This document shows, piece by piece, positions 30,201 to 37,601 of a stretch of 64,000 nt of DNA (position 1 is its first letter; every line of letters starts with the position of its first letter). This DNA comes from Saccharicrinis sp965230625 (GTDB lineage Bacteria; Bacteroidota; Bacteroidia; Bacteroidales; Marinilabiliaceae): the NCBI GenBank assembly GCA_965230625.1, contig CBDDLL010000002.1:1612001-1676000 (forward strand). Direction: 5' to 3'. The position numbers and the translations under genes were made by a program. The notes below the pieces were generated by a model, which was not told the origin of the DNA, did no database searches, and saw nothing but the letters and a program-made list of their open reading frames with translations.

Positions 30201-33109
30201 ACAACAACCCATTTGGCGAAGATTTGATTGTAGATATTAGCGGTATGCCAATGGGAGCTGATGAAACGGAAAATATTAACAAAATTATTTATGGTGAGAA
30301 GATAAGACCCACCAAGAGGGTACCTTTGTTCTTACCAGCCGATAGTTCTTTAATTGTAGATATTTTTGTAGACAGGATCAATCCAATGGAATATGATTAT
30401 CCAAACATTGAACTGCTTGTAAGGCCACATTGCGAAAGCTCTCCATTCTATGGTGATACCTTAAATTTTGCTGCCTTTTTTAGGAAACCTTGTAGCAATA
30501 TAAGTATTACTGAACCAGAAAGCGGATGGGTAATCAATAAATCACTGGACGGCTTTGAAGAAAACCTTTCGATGAAGTTGATGGACTACACCGTGGATGG
30601 CAAAATATTTAACCTGGATTCGATGGTGGTTGAATACCGACGTGAAGGTTCTAATGAGTGGACATATATGACTGGTGCTACATTCCATGAATTGGCAGAA
30701 TATTACGAAACATACAAAACAGTGTACAAAGAGCCTATGTACCCTGTTATCTGGAATATTACCAATAACGATGACATCATCGATGGTAATTATGAGATAA
30801 GGGCCATGGCCGAATGTGGTACTGGTGGGTACACATTCTCTAATGTCATTTCGGGTACAGTAGACCGAACTTCATTACAGGTGTTCAAATCTTCTCCGTC
30901 CAATGGCGTTTTGTCCCTGGGAGAATATATTTCTGTCTTGTTCAACGATAATATCGACAGGGAATTACTTGAGCAAGATTCCATCACAGTAACAACGCCA
31001 GGTGGTACTAAAGTTGCTTACGAACTCTTTGCCGATGGTAATGAGATTACCCTTAAGCTAGATGAAAATCAACTACATGCTTTACATGACAGTACATTAA
31101 CAACAAGGGTAGCATACGTGTTTGATAAAAATGGCAATCAATTGGAAGAACCATATTCATGGTCGTTTAAAGTAAACTATAGTCCGGTTTATTTTAATCC
31201 TGTAGAAATGGTTAAAACCATGCAGAGAGAAGAAGTAAAACACGCTGAAGTAACTTTAAAAACAAACTGGGAGTCGATTGGTCAGTTTGTATTAAAAGGA
31301 TACGATACTTCCTGGATTACTGTAATTAACGAGTACGGTGTGGAAATACCTGAAGGTACTTCTCAATTATTCAGACAAGGCGAACGTAATATTAACCTGG
31401 TACTTAATTCTCATAACCTATGGCCGGGTGAATATACCGATACTATTTATGCTGAAGTGGATGGGTATAACAGTACTTATATGGTAGTTACTTTGAATGT
31501 ACTTAGCGAACCGGTCGACTGGAATGTGGATGCATCGAAGTTTGACCTATCAATGGGTATGATAACCAACTTCAAGTTAGCTACTGAGACAGATCAGATA
31601 TTGAATGGTCAATATGTGTTGGATGTATCTGAGTTCTCTAAAGACACTCTTGATATGGTAGCTGCTTACATCGACAATGAACTAAGAGGTGTGGTAAATA
31701 TCAGTAAAGTATCTGATACCAGGTATGCTGCTTATCTCACTGTTCTTGGAAATAAGGATGATTTAAATAAGGAAGTTAAGTTTAGCGTTTACGATTCTTC
31801 AACAGGCATTGAGTATGATGCCACACCAGAATCTGATGTTAAGTTTAGCATTGATAGAGTATATGGTAGTTCGGCATTTCCTGAACCATTGATGGTTACA
31901 ACCAAAAAGCAAAGGGTACGTTATATCCATTTCGATCAGGGATGGAACATGTTCTCCATTAACGGCTTACCCGACGATCCGCATTTTGATGCTGTCTTTG
32001 CTGGATTAGAGCTAACCGATGGCGACTTGATCAAGGATCATAATAGCCAGGAGATGGCACAGTATAGTACAGCTACCAACTCATGGATCTCCGCAGGTGT
32101 TGATACCATTACTCCGGGCTACGGATACTGGATATACCTTGATAAGGCCAATGTCCTAAAATTCTCGGGAGATGAAAGTCGCAATTACAACAGCTTTAAC
32201 CTGGACAGCCCTGAGGGGTGGTTTATGGTAGGAAGCCCTGTACAATCTCGTCAAGCTATCAATAGCACACTTACATTTAAAGAAAGTAATGTGAGTACAG
32301 CTATTATTAAGTCTGCAGACGGTCTGTCTGAATACCGAAATGGTACATGGGAAGGTTCCTTGACCGAGGTTAGGCCGTTTGAAGCTTACAAGGTAAATGC
32401 CAATGCTGAAGATATCCTTAAGATTGCAGGCGGAATAAGTAAAATAGCTTATCCTCAAAAGGATAACCTGTATCTTAAATCTGCGAGCGCCAATACTTCA
32501 ACCTGGAATGTTGAGCCTTCGGCTTATGAGCACAGTCTTTCCATCACCGGTGAAGTTGTTGGAACCATTGATGTGTCGCAAGGTGACCAGGTTATTGCTT
32601 TTGACGAAGATGACATTGTACGGGGAGTTGGTAAACTGAATTATATACAAGGTATTAACAAACATCTGGTAACCATGTTGGTATATGGTACTAATGAAGA
32701 GTCCTTGAAATTTAAGTATCATTCAGTGAGCAAAAACTTAACGTACAACATCAGTAACGATCTTAGTTTTAAAGTGAACGACAGGGTTGGAAAAATATCC
32801 GATGCTTATCCATTAATTGTAGATGAAAGCTCTGCAGAAATGGCTAAAGATCATATAGATGTTTACCCTAATCCATTTAATGATGTGATTAACTTTAACT
32901 TGTTTGCTGAAAACGAAGGAGAAATAACCGTTTCTCTTGTAGACTTGCTGGGAAAGGTTGTAATCCAACAAAATATGGATACGCGTAACGGTATGAACTA
33001 CTTGCAAATGGATGTTTCTAAAGCTGCATTACTTGAAGGTGTATATATTTTAAAAATTGCATCTAGAGAAAACGTACTTAAAACAATGGAAATCATTAAA
33101 AGTAAATAA
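21266..33109 (+). CDS. Giant (3,947-residue) multidomain T9SS surface protein with LamG and Fn3-like repeats
   Basis: Signal peptide at residues 1-~30 (LFLLSIGITHGARAQ). Residues ~275-455 form a LamG/concanavalin-like domain (WTAECWVKI, WVHIALTSG, LAHFRLWDDIRT). Residues ~530-2000 carry about eleven fibronectin-III-like modules, recognisable by W...DGYxxYR blocks, interrupted by carboxypeptidase-regulatory-like domains near 716, 1331, 2001, 2098 and 2198 (GTINGRILTAIGKYPVVNA and others). Residues ~2300-3060 are unlike anything I recognise. Then come an SbsA-type Ig module (~3200-3300, FKSSPSNGVLSLGEYISVLF), a BACON-like segment, a GWNMFSINGLP domain (~3555) and a type A T9SS sorting domain (VYPNPFNDVINFN to the end). 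Likely an adhesin or matrix protein; GC and codon choice look slightly higher than in neighbours, not computed. Confidence 0.87.
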   Translation: MKAILKKYIKQLIMCLFLLSIGITHGARAQLIDTCAQHINYLKGAVDVTSPNQGSISSLENGSIKIDGLIYNDKSGTNALTYSSNYIEIKEGEFTGYTSIVAFDSIINYFEASEYFDFGKIKLNWSQSDIFTNLNHGKNITPKIFFSRTDQDGNVTIIDTCININDLEYVDEDLKYGGKFLYCAQGFTTDKDGNILQLGTRYCDYGQTDKFKLEADNNSSDAEIQIQWDIDANCLEGENGEDVYFQVKDLTTDEEVYIQTIEDPSAYLYFGSFTNNYSLNFNGQNSRVNLPEYSIEGKSNWTAECWVKIATPKNTEGSHYIFSNENTSGLYYSYLNDKEATLKYNTKNGNYSNLGITIPVDKWVHIALTSGTINTRFYINGIYQTSVKDAVPWTFDYLGSHTTEKTMNGILAHFRLWDDIRTTQEISYNYLYGFQGDEHSLEAYYLLDEGDIASSFVKDETQRYHATSVSTTITTFIENTEENKEFHYIITENVHQQEYHNYQLAIYTIGKGDQVCDVITAEAQTAPLDIDTKVMASDDDPGCITIAWRNLDSDWADGYKVYRKEEGTTNWKYLSTIQDASIKYYEDYFSFNSDNSIKIGINYEYMVNVINNKYGEIPLNDTPVGKTFNYDINLQTKNDSILITWPEEFSETVCEIGYDTLKITRDGEVLRYTTVFDQPSAIDPFPIYGKEHKYGLIFVKNGKDYAGVFKTNKLSENGTINGRILTAIGKYPVVNANITVETEVDGTINQVQTTTDNLGYYSLDNLYYGETSNAYVTPNLLGHTFVNQSNTHGSTTVALNRFEHKKESVDFFSLREYEVVSNEKHTISSLSIVNTADTVQFFKFKWNNNLEIPSNYTDIDLYFNIYRDDELISTLVRYLEADDKKGIHFTEDIIFTDSTASPGKTYDYTVYSYYFEGDNNIYSKNISKQFSWGKVPNYITNFAALSNTSEGVVELSWTNDKKWNCDGYILERKSQGSNTMETIAVIKNASSTSYTDEESASGAWFTYYITPFINNSGSEMVSAQTALESTTQYPVLKTPIIRTNADSIRGYITLNVELELNTPKNEYNFDGIKVSRISSTDTIEIADITIEALNLLPDSESDYFYQLTDKNGAPSTSYKYQAAIYKNTQSGLIVSGYGESTIVYPALPMPTLTATYKHNIIDLKLSYDANANIDGVYLSRWGNRGSHDYRIGPIEVGKMNYLDAINEIPSSVYHYKVIPYKIIDNIKFERFGDYVRINMPFDNGTFEAPTKLSASDNYDNYVELNWKYPVYKHANFIIYRGDMVLDTISHEYRSYKDYDAVFGVEYIYKVRALMDNEVSPHVIAIGQKMAKHTIAGHIFTHDQLNGIGGTEVKVTWRKGSEILHYINTVSDVAGLYVLEDVPYFSEATSVTIEASKTNHQFDSRVLNVSKNNLIYSDVNFIDNVAYTNIISKDYIVTPIKAVSAFADDIESNVEISWKPQNSNFDGFIIYRDYEPIMKYNLHSGNYTATDSLGSPGHEYIYSVQPFWNSPIGYQQGEVVDIPSPVLYPGYAIVTQVTAVAKRDSNHVEVYWSHIGEATYYEVYRSEELIDVVYNNNKHKIIDSTGVPGLSYKYRVRSFNGDTKKYSNFNSTSLTYPELIPPVNFVASTDETMNEVDLQWGYKGKYIDGYVIFRNKVKQATINDPAVFNWTDTTGIPESWHEYEVVAFRKDKTSQYYSDATVSKAFYPELENVGSINYYTSNNSLSTAEIPDSLVTLTWNYTPENIEGFYLYRSGELLSILNKKDRTYRDEFGLPGQDYTYTIIAYDFRGDDLKEYHSDSIWIDVKYPHYPVTSDITTSQSSSYAKLNWSYNWSYIDGFIISRGDNTNNLVEYDTIPSWSREYYDHINVCGNTKAYSIEPYRLINESYVTSNLARKTTSNISLSACNSDDAFENFTASKGEYKDKVKLSWTYKKNATVKMVTIERASANGSFVEIAEKNSQWNAYTDENVVDGQIYQYRIKPWDGGAYDNSLTAEGYSQPEGQIRGLVQSYKDKSALPGISIRAFAMIDGVPYSYATVTNSKGIYSFEELYMKPGATTTYTITARYENHNFLNNGQEVNLSDDMKQNSTDKTIYDLQSKTISGRAFYANQTKCMLDSVKLTLHYIDAFDKAFTENAYSNKEGEYSFIIKALDDIVAYGVKADGYLSSNSQIAETWHFAPDSIGYGIEEVEYSVHDVNFEDTTTYQVNVDIANGCGMPLGDFNFEVTIESANGCFYETYSTDASGNLNVKLPPLDYTFRVIDAIPLDINSQPIIDYFRVRPAQLNLGALHKERVSAGITAFVDTSIAFTFHKVPEIRMTASSFEDPQNVFNCKLEGLYLAVEDSSTYSDIQFAVLEEYDGDNCPVSGGYLIVKNNAANGNHKVQRVDYDQVTGMFNPYSFKVGDPNPVAPFYHSMSVEYFSEGGEFLADMTKYIIVTGDTDIEGKDVLVVPDNKGDEIQLPLFVLRDPPGDKSYSYIDKEVGITKSISAKKSDGLVMNLDEEAKIGVFTCDILQEYHAQGDIKSDESYNISLSVKTNEKISTTSSPILSVNDKGWVIGENADVVVGLGIALQTGIAENITLVKDNNDQCMALNYLKYQVSTDSISTQWVYSESQIRNIIRNYDEILEDKIGSNYDVEIKNNNKDYGRDTMAFYYAWKNWQEIHNYYKLKTLPHYLLCADKYDSDTDGDIKNFCENFFTFNDNDLITGLNTSKGKWNNKWMDIYNSEMSKSNKEYTSLMEEANWDVLDYNKIGELFTIESQLNPISISDQFANNKEEAKRVFEEQYTGAGIENITFTGGTKYQKQVSSKIQGKYNYSQYYGFQDKWGLGAKAEIEIKLKAKFGVNAKTNAPFVSVGPFGATEHELALKSHYALMLKGGQTNKVTFTENSGIIVDSTYKVGYVLSDDDDGDQFSTMVIKGTIPGHTPYFDLIGGRSTCPYEKGTIDRNNIEVSIVDKEGNPTNNAQYNLDPDEPTVFYARISNNNPFGEDLIVDISGMPMGADETENINKIIYGEKIRPTKRVPLFLPADSSLIVDIFVDRINPMEYDYPNIELLVRPHCESSPFYGDTLNFAAFFRKPCSNISITEPESGWVINKSLDGFEENLSMKLMDYTVDGKIFNLDSMVVEYRREGSNEWTYMTGATFHELAEYYETYKTVYKEPMYPVIWNITNNDDIIDGNYEIRAMAECGTGGYTFSNVISGTVDRTSLQVFKSSPSNGVLSLGEYISVLFNDNIDRELLEQDSITVTTPGGTKVAYELFADGNEITLKLDENQLHALHDSTLTTRVAYVFDKNGNQLEEPYSWSFKVNYSPVYFNPVEMVKTMQREEVKHAEVTLKTNWESIGQFVLKGYDTSWITVINEYGVEIPEGTSQLFRQGERNINLVLNSHNLWPGEYTDTIYAEVDGYNSTYMVVTLNVLSEPVDWNVDASKFDLSMGMITNFKLATETDQILNGQYVLDVSEFSKDTLDMVAAYIDNELRGVVNISKVSDTRYAAYLTVLGNKDDLNKEVKFSVYDSSTGIEYDATPESDVKFSIDRVYGSSAFPEPLMVTTKKQRVRYIHFDQGWNMFSINGLPDDPHFDAVFAGLELTDGDLIKDHNSQEMAQYSTATNSWISAGVDTITPGYGYWIYLDKANVLKFSGDESRNYNSFNLDSPEGWFMVGSPVQSRQAINSTLTFKESNVSTAIIKSADGLSEYRNGTWEGSLTEVRPFEAYKVNANAEDILKIAGGISKIAYPQKDNLYLKSASANTSTWNVEPSAYEHSLSITGEVVGTIDVSQGDQVIAFDEDDIVRGVGKLNYIQGINKHLVTMLVYGTNEESLKFKYHSVSKNLTYNISNDLSFKVNDRVGKISDAYPLIVDESSAEMAKDHIDVYPNPFNDVINFNLFAENEGEITVSLVDLLGKVVIQQNMDTRNGMNYLQMDVSKAALLEGVYILKIASRENVLKTMEIIKSK

Positions 33110-33130
33110 TATTGTTTTCTTATAATTATT

Positions 33131-33162
33131 CGAGAGTCTCTTAAAGAGACTCTCGTTTTTTA
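33131..33162 (+). terminator. Terminator after the giant surface protein gene
   Basis: Perfect 11-bp palindrome arms CGAGAGTCTCT (33131-33141) and AGAGACTCTCG (33145-33155) followed by six T residues. Confidence 0.85.
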
Positions 33163-33259
33163 TTGCCAGATTAATAAATAATTGAGATATCTATTTAATA
33201 AGTTCAAAAAAATAGAGAAATTTGATTTTAGTAGTCAATAACGTTAAAATAACAATAAC

Positions 33260-33733
33260 ATGGACAAACAATTAGACACTAAAAAACTAGCAGATAAGGC
33301 AGTAGAACTTTTCGATAACAATCATAATTGTGCACAATCTGTCCTATTGGTTTATTCCGATTTTCTAAACTTAGATAACAATACTGCTTTAAGTGTATCA
33401 AGTGGATTTGGAGGTGGAATGGGACGCTTACAGAACACATGTGGTGTTGTAACAGCAGCATATATGGTTTTTGGATTATCTCATTCAAAATCAACAGGTG
33501 ATAATAGAGATAAAATAGCTAAAACCTATTCTATGGTTCAAAAATATCATGACAAATTTGTAAAACTACATGGCACAACCGAATGTAAATCACTTATTAA
33601 TTGCAATCTGGCAACTGAAGAAGGCCAAAAGTATTTCAAACAAGAAAATTTAAAAGAAAATGTTTGCAAAAAATGCGTTAAGGACTCAGTAAATCTAATT
33701 TATGAAACTATAAGCGAAAATACCGATAAGTAA
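33260..33733 (+). CDS. C_GCAxxG_C_C family redox protein
   Basis: A 157-residue cytoplasmic protein with the cysteine pattern that names the family: NHNCAQSVLLVY, SSGFGGGMGRLQNTCGVVTAAYMVFG, then CKSLINC and a CKKC pair near the C-terminus. The family is thought to bind metal or act in redox chemistry; the specific function is not known. It stands alone, with its own terminator. Confidence 0.9.
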   Translation: MDKQLDTKKLADKAVELFDNNHNCAQSVLLVYSDFLNLDNNTALSVSSGFGGGMGRLQNTCGVVTAAYMVFGLSHSKSTGDNRDKIAKTYSMVQKYHDKFVKLHGTTECKSLINCNLATEEGQKYFKQENLKENVCKKCVKDSVNLIYETISENTDK

Positions 33734-33764
33734 GGTAAGTATTTTGTTACATTAACCATAAATA

Positions 33765-33796
33765 AAGGGTTGCCTCAAAAGACAACCCTTTTTTTG
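33765..33796 (+). terminator. Terminator, possibly bidirectional
   Basis: AAGGGTTG (33765-33772) / CAACCCTT (33783-33790) stem with seven T residues on the plus strand. It also lies just past the end of the convergent minus-strand gene and could serve it, although the minus-strand T run is weak. Confidence 0.75.
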
Positions 33797-33821
33797 TTTA
33801 AATAATATACTTACACTTTAA

Positions 33822-36557
33822 TCACTTACTAAAATACTCTGTAACTTCATAATCTACACGACCAGAATCATCTATAAAGTGGGTATGGGTATAAACCTCT
33901 AATCTACCATCTTGCAATGCCTTAATAACTTGTTTTTTAATTGCAAAACTAAATTCCCAAATAATAGATAACTCACAATCATCAGCATCGGACATACTTG
34001 TTGTAACTATCCCCCAGTCGCAATCAGAAGGTGTACATTTTCCCCACATATTTACATGCAGATAACTATCACCACTTGAAATTTCAACTTTGGTAATATT
34101 ATCCGTGCTACTATTCTCATTCATCCATGTACCAGTAAACTGGCTGTACATACATTCGGCATATGAAGGAACATTAACTGTGTTCGACTTATATTGAACG
34201 TCGCATCTACGATCATCAATCACAATATATACTTCTTCTGGTGGAGTAGCTCCTTTTTCAACAGCAAACCAAATATCATTGAGGCTCGCTGCACTACCTA
34301 ATGCACAGAATCCGTAAAGCCTTTGGCCATCCCCGTTGTAAATATCTACCCAGGCTCGTGCCGAATTGGTATTCATTCCACAAGGAGGTAAATCAGGAGA
34401 AGGAGCGAATAACTCATCAGGAATAGAAGAATGATTAGTCACATCCAGTTTGTATCGGATATATACATTACCACTTACAGTATATTCCTCTGTTCCTTCA
34501 ATGGCTATAACCGGAGTTGGAACTTCTAAACTACAAGCATCATTTTTAATGAGGTATTCTGTTTTTGTATAATCGGCTCTACCAGATCCATCGGTGAAGT
34601 GAGTATGTGTTACAACTTTAATACGTTCATCTGTAATAAACTCGATGGTTTGTGTTCTTTCTGCAAAAGATTGAACCCAAGTCAATTCCAATATACAATC
34701 ACCGGCATCTGTTTTTGCAGTAGTTACACTACCCCAATCACAATCAGTTGGGTGACATTTCCCCCAGAGTTGAACGGCAAGGTTTTCTCCACTTTCAGTT
34801 ATATCACCTTTGGTTATTCCACTAGTATTAGGATCTTCATTAACCCAGAAACCTAAAAACTGCGTATAATCGCATTGTCCATAACCAGGAATATCAATCT
34901 TATTGGAAGTATATTCATTTTCACATCTTCTATCATTGATTACGATATAAACTTGCGAAGGTGGAGTTTGTCCAGACTCAACAGCAAACCAAATATCATT
35001 TAAATTTGCAGCACCGCCTAATGCGCAAAAACCGTATATACGATTTCCATTACCATCATAAATATCTACCCATGCTCTGGATGAATTTGTATTGCTACCA
35101 CATGGAGGAAGGTCAGATGCAGCTTCAAACAATTCATCAGGATAATCATTGAAATTGACTACATCTAACATATAGCGTACGTATGTTTTTTCATCAATCA
35201 TATACTCTTCAAAACCTTCGAGTATTATTTCTGGATCAGGAAGCACATAACTACAAATATTTTCCCTAATAAATGTATCAGTTGTAGTCATGTCAGGCCT
35301 TCCAGAACCATCGGTATAATGCGTCATTGTAACAACTTCGAGCATATTATTCCCAATGGCTTCAACAGTTTGTTTTCTATGAGCAAACGAAGGTTTCCAT
35401 GTTAACTCTAATATGCAGTCACCAGCATCAGTTTTAGTTGTGCTCACAGTACCCCAATCGCAATCTGTAGGAACACAAGCCCCCCACATATGAACATCAA
35501 GATCATCTCCACTTTCGGTAATCGATACTTTTGTAATACTTCTAGTTAATGATTCAGTATTTACCCAATTGCCCAGGAATTGTACCGGACCACAACGGTG
35601 TGGATTAATGATTTCAACTTTGTTGGAAGTATATAGTTTTTCGCATAAGCGATCGTTAATCACAATATAGACAGCAGATGGAGGTTCCATTCCTTTTTTT
35701 ACAGAAAACCAAATGCTGTTTAAGTCAGATGCTTCTGATAATGCGCAAAATCCATACAGATTATTTCCATTATTATCATATATTTCTACCCATGTCCTGG
35801 ATGCATTTTCATTTAAACCACAAGGAGGTAATTCTGGAGCAGGTTTAAACATAAAATCAGGATAAACACCGTAGTTTTCCACATTTAGTTTGTAACGGAT
35901 AAAATCTCCTGCTGCAGTCGAATACTCTTCAGATCCTTCAAAACTAAGTTCCGGATCAGGTAATTGTTTGGGGCAATTTTCATCAGCATAGTTAGCCGCA
36001 CTAATACCTGGTATAATTACCCAGTTACTTTTTGAAAGATATAATGTGTCCCCTGTTGGAGATACCCTGAAACTTTGAATCTCATCATCAGGATCACAAT
36101 CTTCCATTTTTTCTGGTTTGTTGAATAATTCTTCGTAATCTCCAGAAAAAGTATTTTTAGCAAAATCGGCATATTTAGCGTAAGGTACACTTAAAAGTTG
36201 AGAGGTACCCATTTCAACTCCATCTACCGAAATAGAAATAAAATACGGACCAGTTGCCCAATCTATTAATACAAAATCATCAGGATTTTCAGAACCTATT
36301 TGCAAATTAACCAATCCCATTGAATTAGAAGTAACACTATGAGTTTCGGTAAAAATAACACTACCGTCCACGGCACCCTGCAATATTGATATAGATAATG
36401 TAGCTTGCTGGTTTGCTTTTACATTACCTTCAGCGTCTCTAATGACTGCCTGATAGTTAAATAAATTGGGAGCTTGAGCAAAAAGTGTAAATCCTGTCAG
36501 TAAAAACAGCATTCCAAGAATAAGAAAGTTTGCTTTTGTCTGGTAATTTTTTTTCAT
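33822..36557 (-). CDS. Secreted 911-residue protein with three tandem ~240-residue repeats
   Basis: Signal peptide at residues 1-28 (ILGMLFLLTGFTLFAQA). Residues 30-150 resemble the N-terminal domain of Bacteroidota fibre/collagen-like proteins (FNYQAVIRDAEGNVKANQQ, SVPYAKYADFAKN). From about residue 195 the protein is three repeats. Each has a first half with RYxLxV, LPPCGxNxxxSRxWVxIY, YGFCAL and YIVIxDRxC, and a second half with MWGxCxPTDCDWG, a DCxLELTW-like strand and a THxxDxSGRxD element. Conserved cysteines suggest disulfides in an exported protein. No T9SS domain is present, but the gene follows a T9SS protein by only 3 bases, so the pair is one operon. Function unknown. Confidence 0.82.
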   Translation of the reverse strand: MKKNYQTKANFLILGMLFLLTGFTLFAQAPNLFNYQAVIRDAEGNVKANQQATLSISILQGAVDGSVIFTETHSVTSNSMGLVNLQIGSENPDDFVLIDWATGPYFISISVDGVEMGTSQLLSVPYAKYADFAKNTFSGDYEELFNKPEKMEDCDPDDEIQSFRVSPTGDTLYLSKSNWVIIPGISAANYADENCPKQLPDPELSFEGSEEYSTAAGDFIRYKLNVENYGVYPDFMFKPAPELPPCGLNENASRTWVEIYDNNGNNLYGFCALSEASDLNSIWFSVKKGMEPPSAVYIVINDRLCEKLYTSNKVEIINPHRCGPVQFLGNWVNTESLTRSITKVSITESGDDLDVHMWGACVPTDCDWGTVSTTKTDAGDCILELTWKPSFAHRKQTVEAIGNNMLEVVTMTHYTDGSGRPDMTTTDTFIRENICSYVLPDPEIILEGFEEYMIDEKTYVRYMLDVVNFNDYPDELFEAASDLPPCGSNTNSSRAWVDIYDGNGNRIYGFCALGGAANLNDIWFAVESGQTPPSQVYIVINDRRCENEYTSNKIDIPGYGQCDYTQFLGFWVNEDPNTSGITKGDITESGENLAVQLWGKCHPTDCDWGSVTTAKTDAGDCILELTWVQSFAERTQTIEFITDERIKVVTHTHFTDGSGRADYTKTEYLIKNDACSLEVPTPVIAIEGTEEYTVSGNVYIRYKLDVTNHSSIPDELFAPSPDLPPCGMNTNSARAWVDIYNGDGQRLYGFCALGSAASLNDIWFAVEKGATPPEEVYIVIDDRRCDVQYKSNTVNVPSYAECMYSQFTGTWMNENSSTDNITKVEISSGDSYLHVNMWGKCTPSDCDWGIVTTSMSDADDCELSIIWEFSFAIKKQVIKALQDGRLEVYTHTHFIDDSGRVDYEVTEYFSK
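33825..35975 (-). repeat. Three tandem coding repeats (~720 bp each)
   Basis: Approximate units at 35975-35256, 35255-34535 and 34534-33825 within the 911-residue protein. Each contains the LPPCG, YGFCAL, CDWG and SGRxD elements in the same order; boundaries are estimated by eye. Confidence 0.75.
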
Positions 36558-36560
36558 GGC

Positions 36561-37037
36561 TTAGTTTTTAATGAGTTTAAATGTTTCTACTACTTTTTTA
36601 TCATCTATAACCTTCAATAAATAGGTTGAAGAAGGTAGTTTTGAAAAATCAATCCTGGTTTCGTTTTTAGTAATCTCTTTTTGTGCGATAGCATTTCCGT
36701 TCATATCGTAAAGCACGTAACTGTGTTTTTTAGGATTTTTTACAGACAGCACTACAAAATGATCAGAAGGATTTGGAAAAGCGGAAACCTGGTAATCCAG
36801 TTTACCATTTTCTTGAATTGAAGTTGTTAAACCATATGAAGGTTGCTGAAAACCTTGTGAGAGTATAACAGAAGTTTCCGTATAAGTTTGTATTACTACT
36901 TCTCCAATAGTAAATGAAACTATAGTGTTTTCGTTACTATGGGAAGTACCTGAGGTACCAATGACCTCCTGTGCCCCGATTTCGAAACAGAAAAACAAAA
37001 GACACGATAATAAGAAAACTGCATTAGGTTTATACAT
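36561..37037 (-). CDS. Small T9SS type A sorting-domain protein
   Basis: A 158-residue protein. A signal peptide (FLLSCLLFFCFEIGAQ) is followed by a ~50-residue segment (SHSNENTIVSFTIGEVVIQT, ILSQGFQQPSYG) seen at the front of many short Bacteroidota T9SS proteins. Residues ~85-158 are the sorting domain (VSAFPNPSDHFVVLSVK ... LLKVIDDKKVVETFKLIKN). It has almost no passenger, so it may be a small surface or assembly protein. It is first in a two-gene operon with the triple-repeat protein, 3 bases apart. Confidence 0.83.
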   Translation of the reverse strand: MYKPNAVFLLSCLLFFCFEIGAQEVIGTSGTSHSNENTIVSFTIGEVVIQTYTETSVILSQGFQQPSYGLTTSIQENGKLDYQVSAFPNPSDHFVVLSVKNPKKHSYVLYDMNGNAIAQKEITKNETRIDFSKLPSSTYLLKVIDDKKVVETFKLIKN

Positions 37038-37601
37038 AAAAAAATATATTTAATGAGAAGATGTGTCTAAAATCAATAATAAATGTAGTAGCGAGCTCTA
37101 GTATATAAGTTAATGAAATTAGTATCCTTTGTAAAGCATTTTACCTTAACCAAAATGTTAATTGTGGTATTTTTATTACTTAAAACAGATGAGAAACATT
37201 TGACTTAAAATATTCAAAATAAGTATTAAAGATGATAGTAGTTATCTAATATAAGTTATAAAGAGCTATACCACATAAAAAAAGAATTGTCCTAAATTAA
37301 CAGAAGCCTTTTCAATGCCTCCTATCAGTTTAATATTTACATTCGGATAAGTATAAAATATAGCTTAGTAGAATATTAACAATATCTTAGAACTGTTTTT
37401 TCTGAAAATAATCGTAAAAATATTTAGTTTGTATAATACAATCTAATTTTCTCGCTTTAACAAATCGTAACATTATTTTTAGTATTTTTTTCCTTTGCCT
37501 TGCAACTATCCTCTTAAGTGTTTGTCATTGGATTGATTATTCGCGAAAATCATTATAAAATTCAAAAATGAAATAAGTATTAATAGAACTACCAAAAAGA
37601 A
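37038..37601. other. AT-rich divergent intergenic region
   Basis: It separates the minus-strand T9SS pair from the plus-strand TonB receptor, so it must hold two promoters. No full TTG / TAnnTTTG pair was found by eye and no repeat is visible. Confidence 0.4.

Noticed and set aside
21266..33109. SprB-type gliding adhesin
   Set aside because: Domain content (LamG, Fn3, carboxypeptidase-like) is not the SprB repeat type, and no sprC/D/F partner genes follow.
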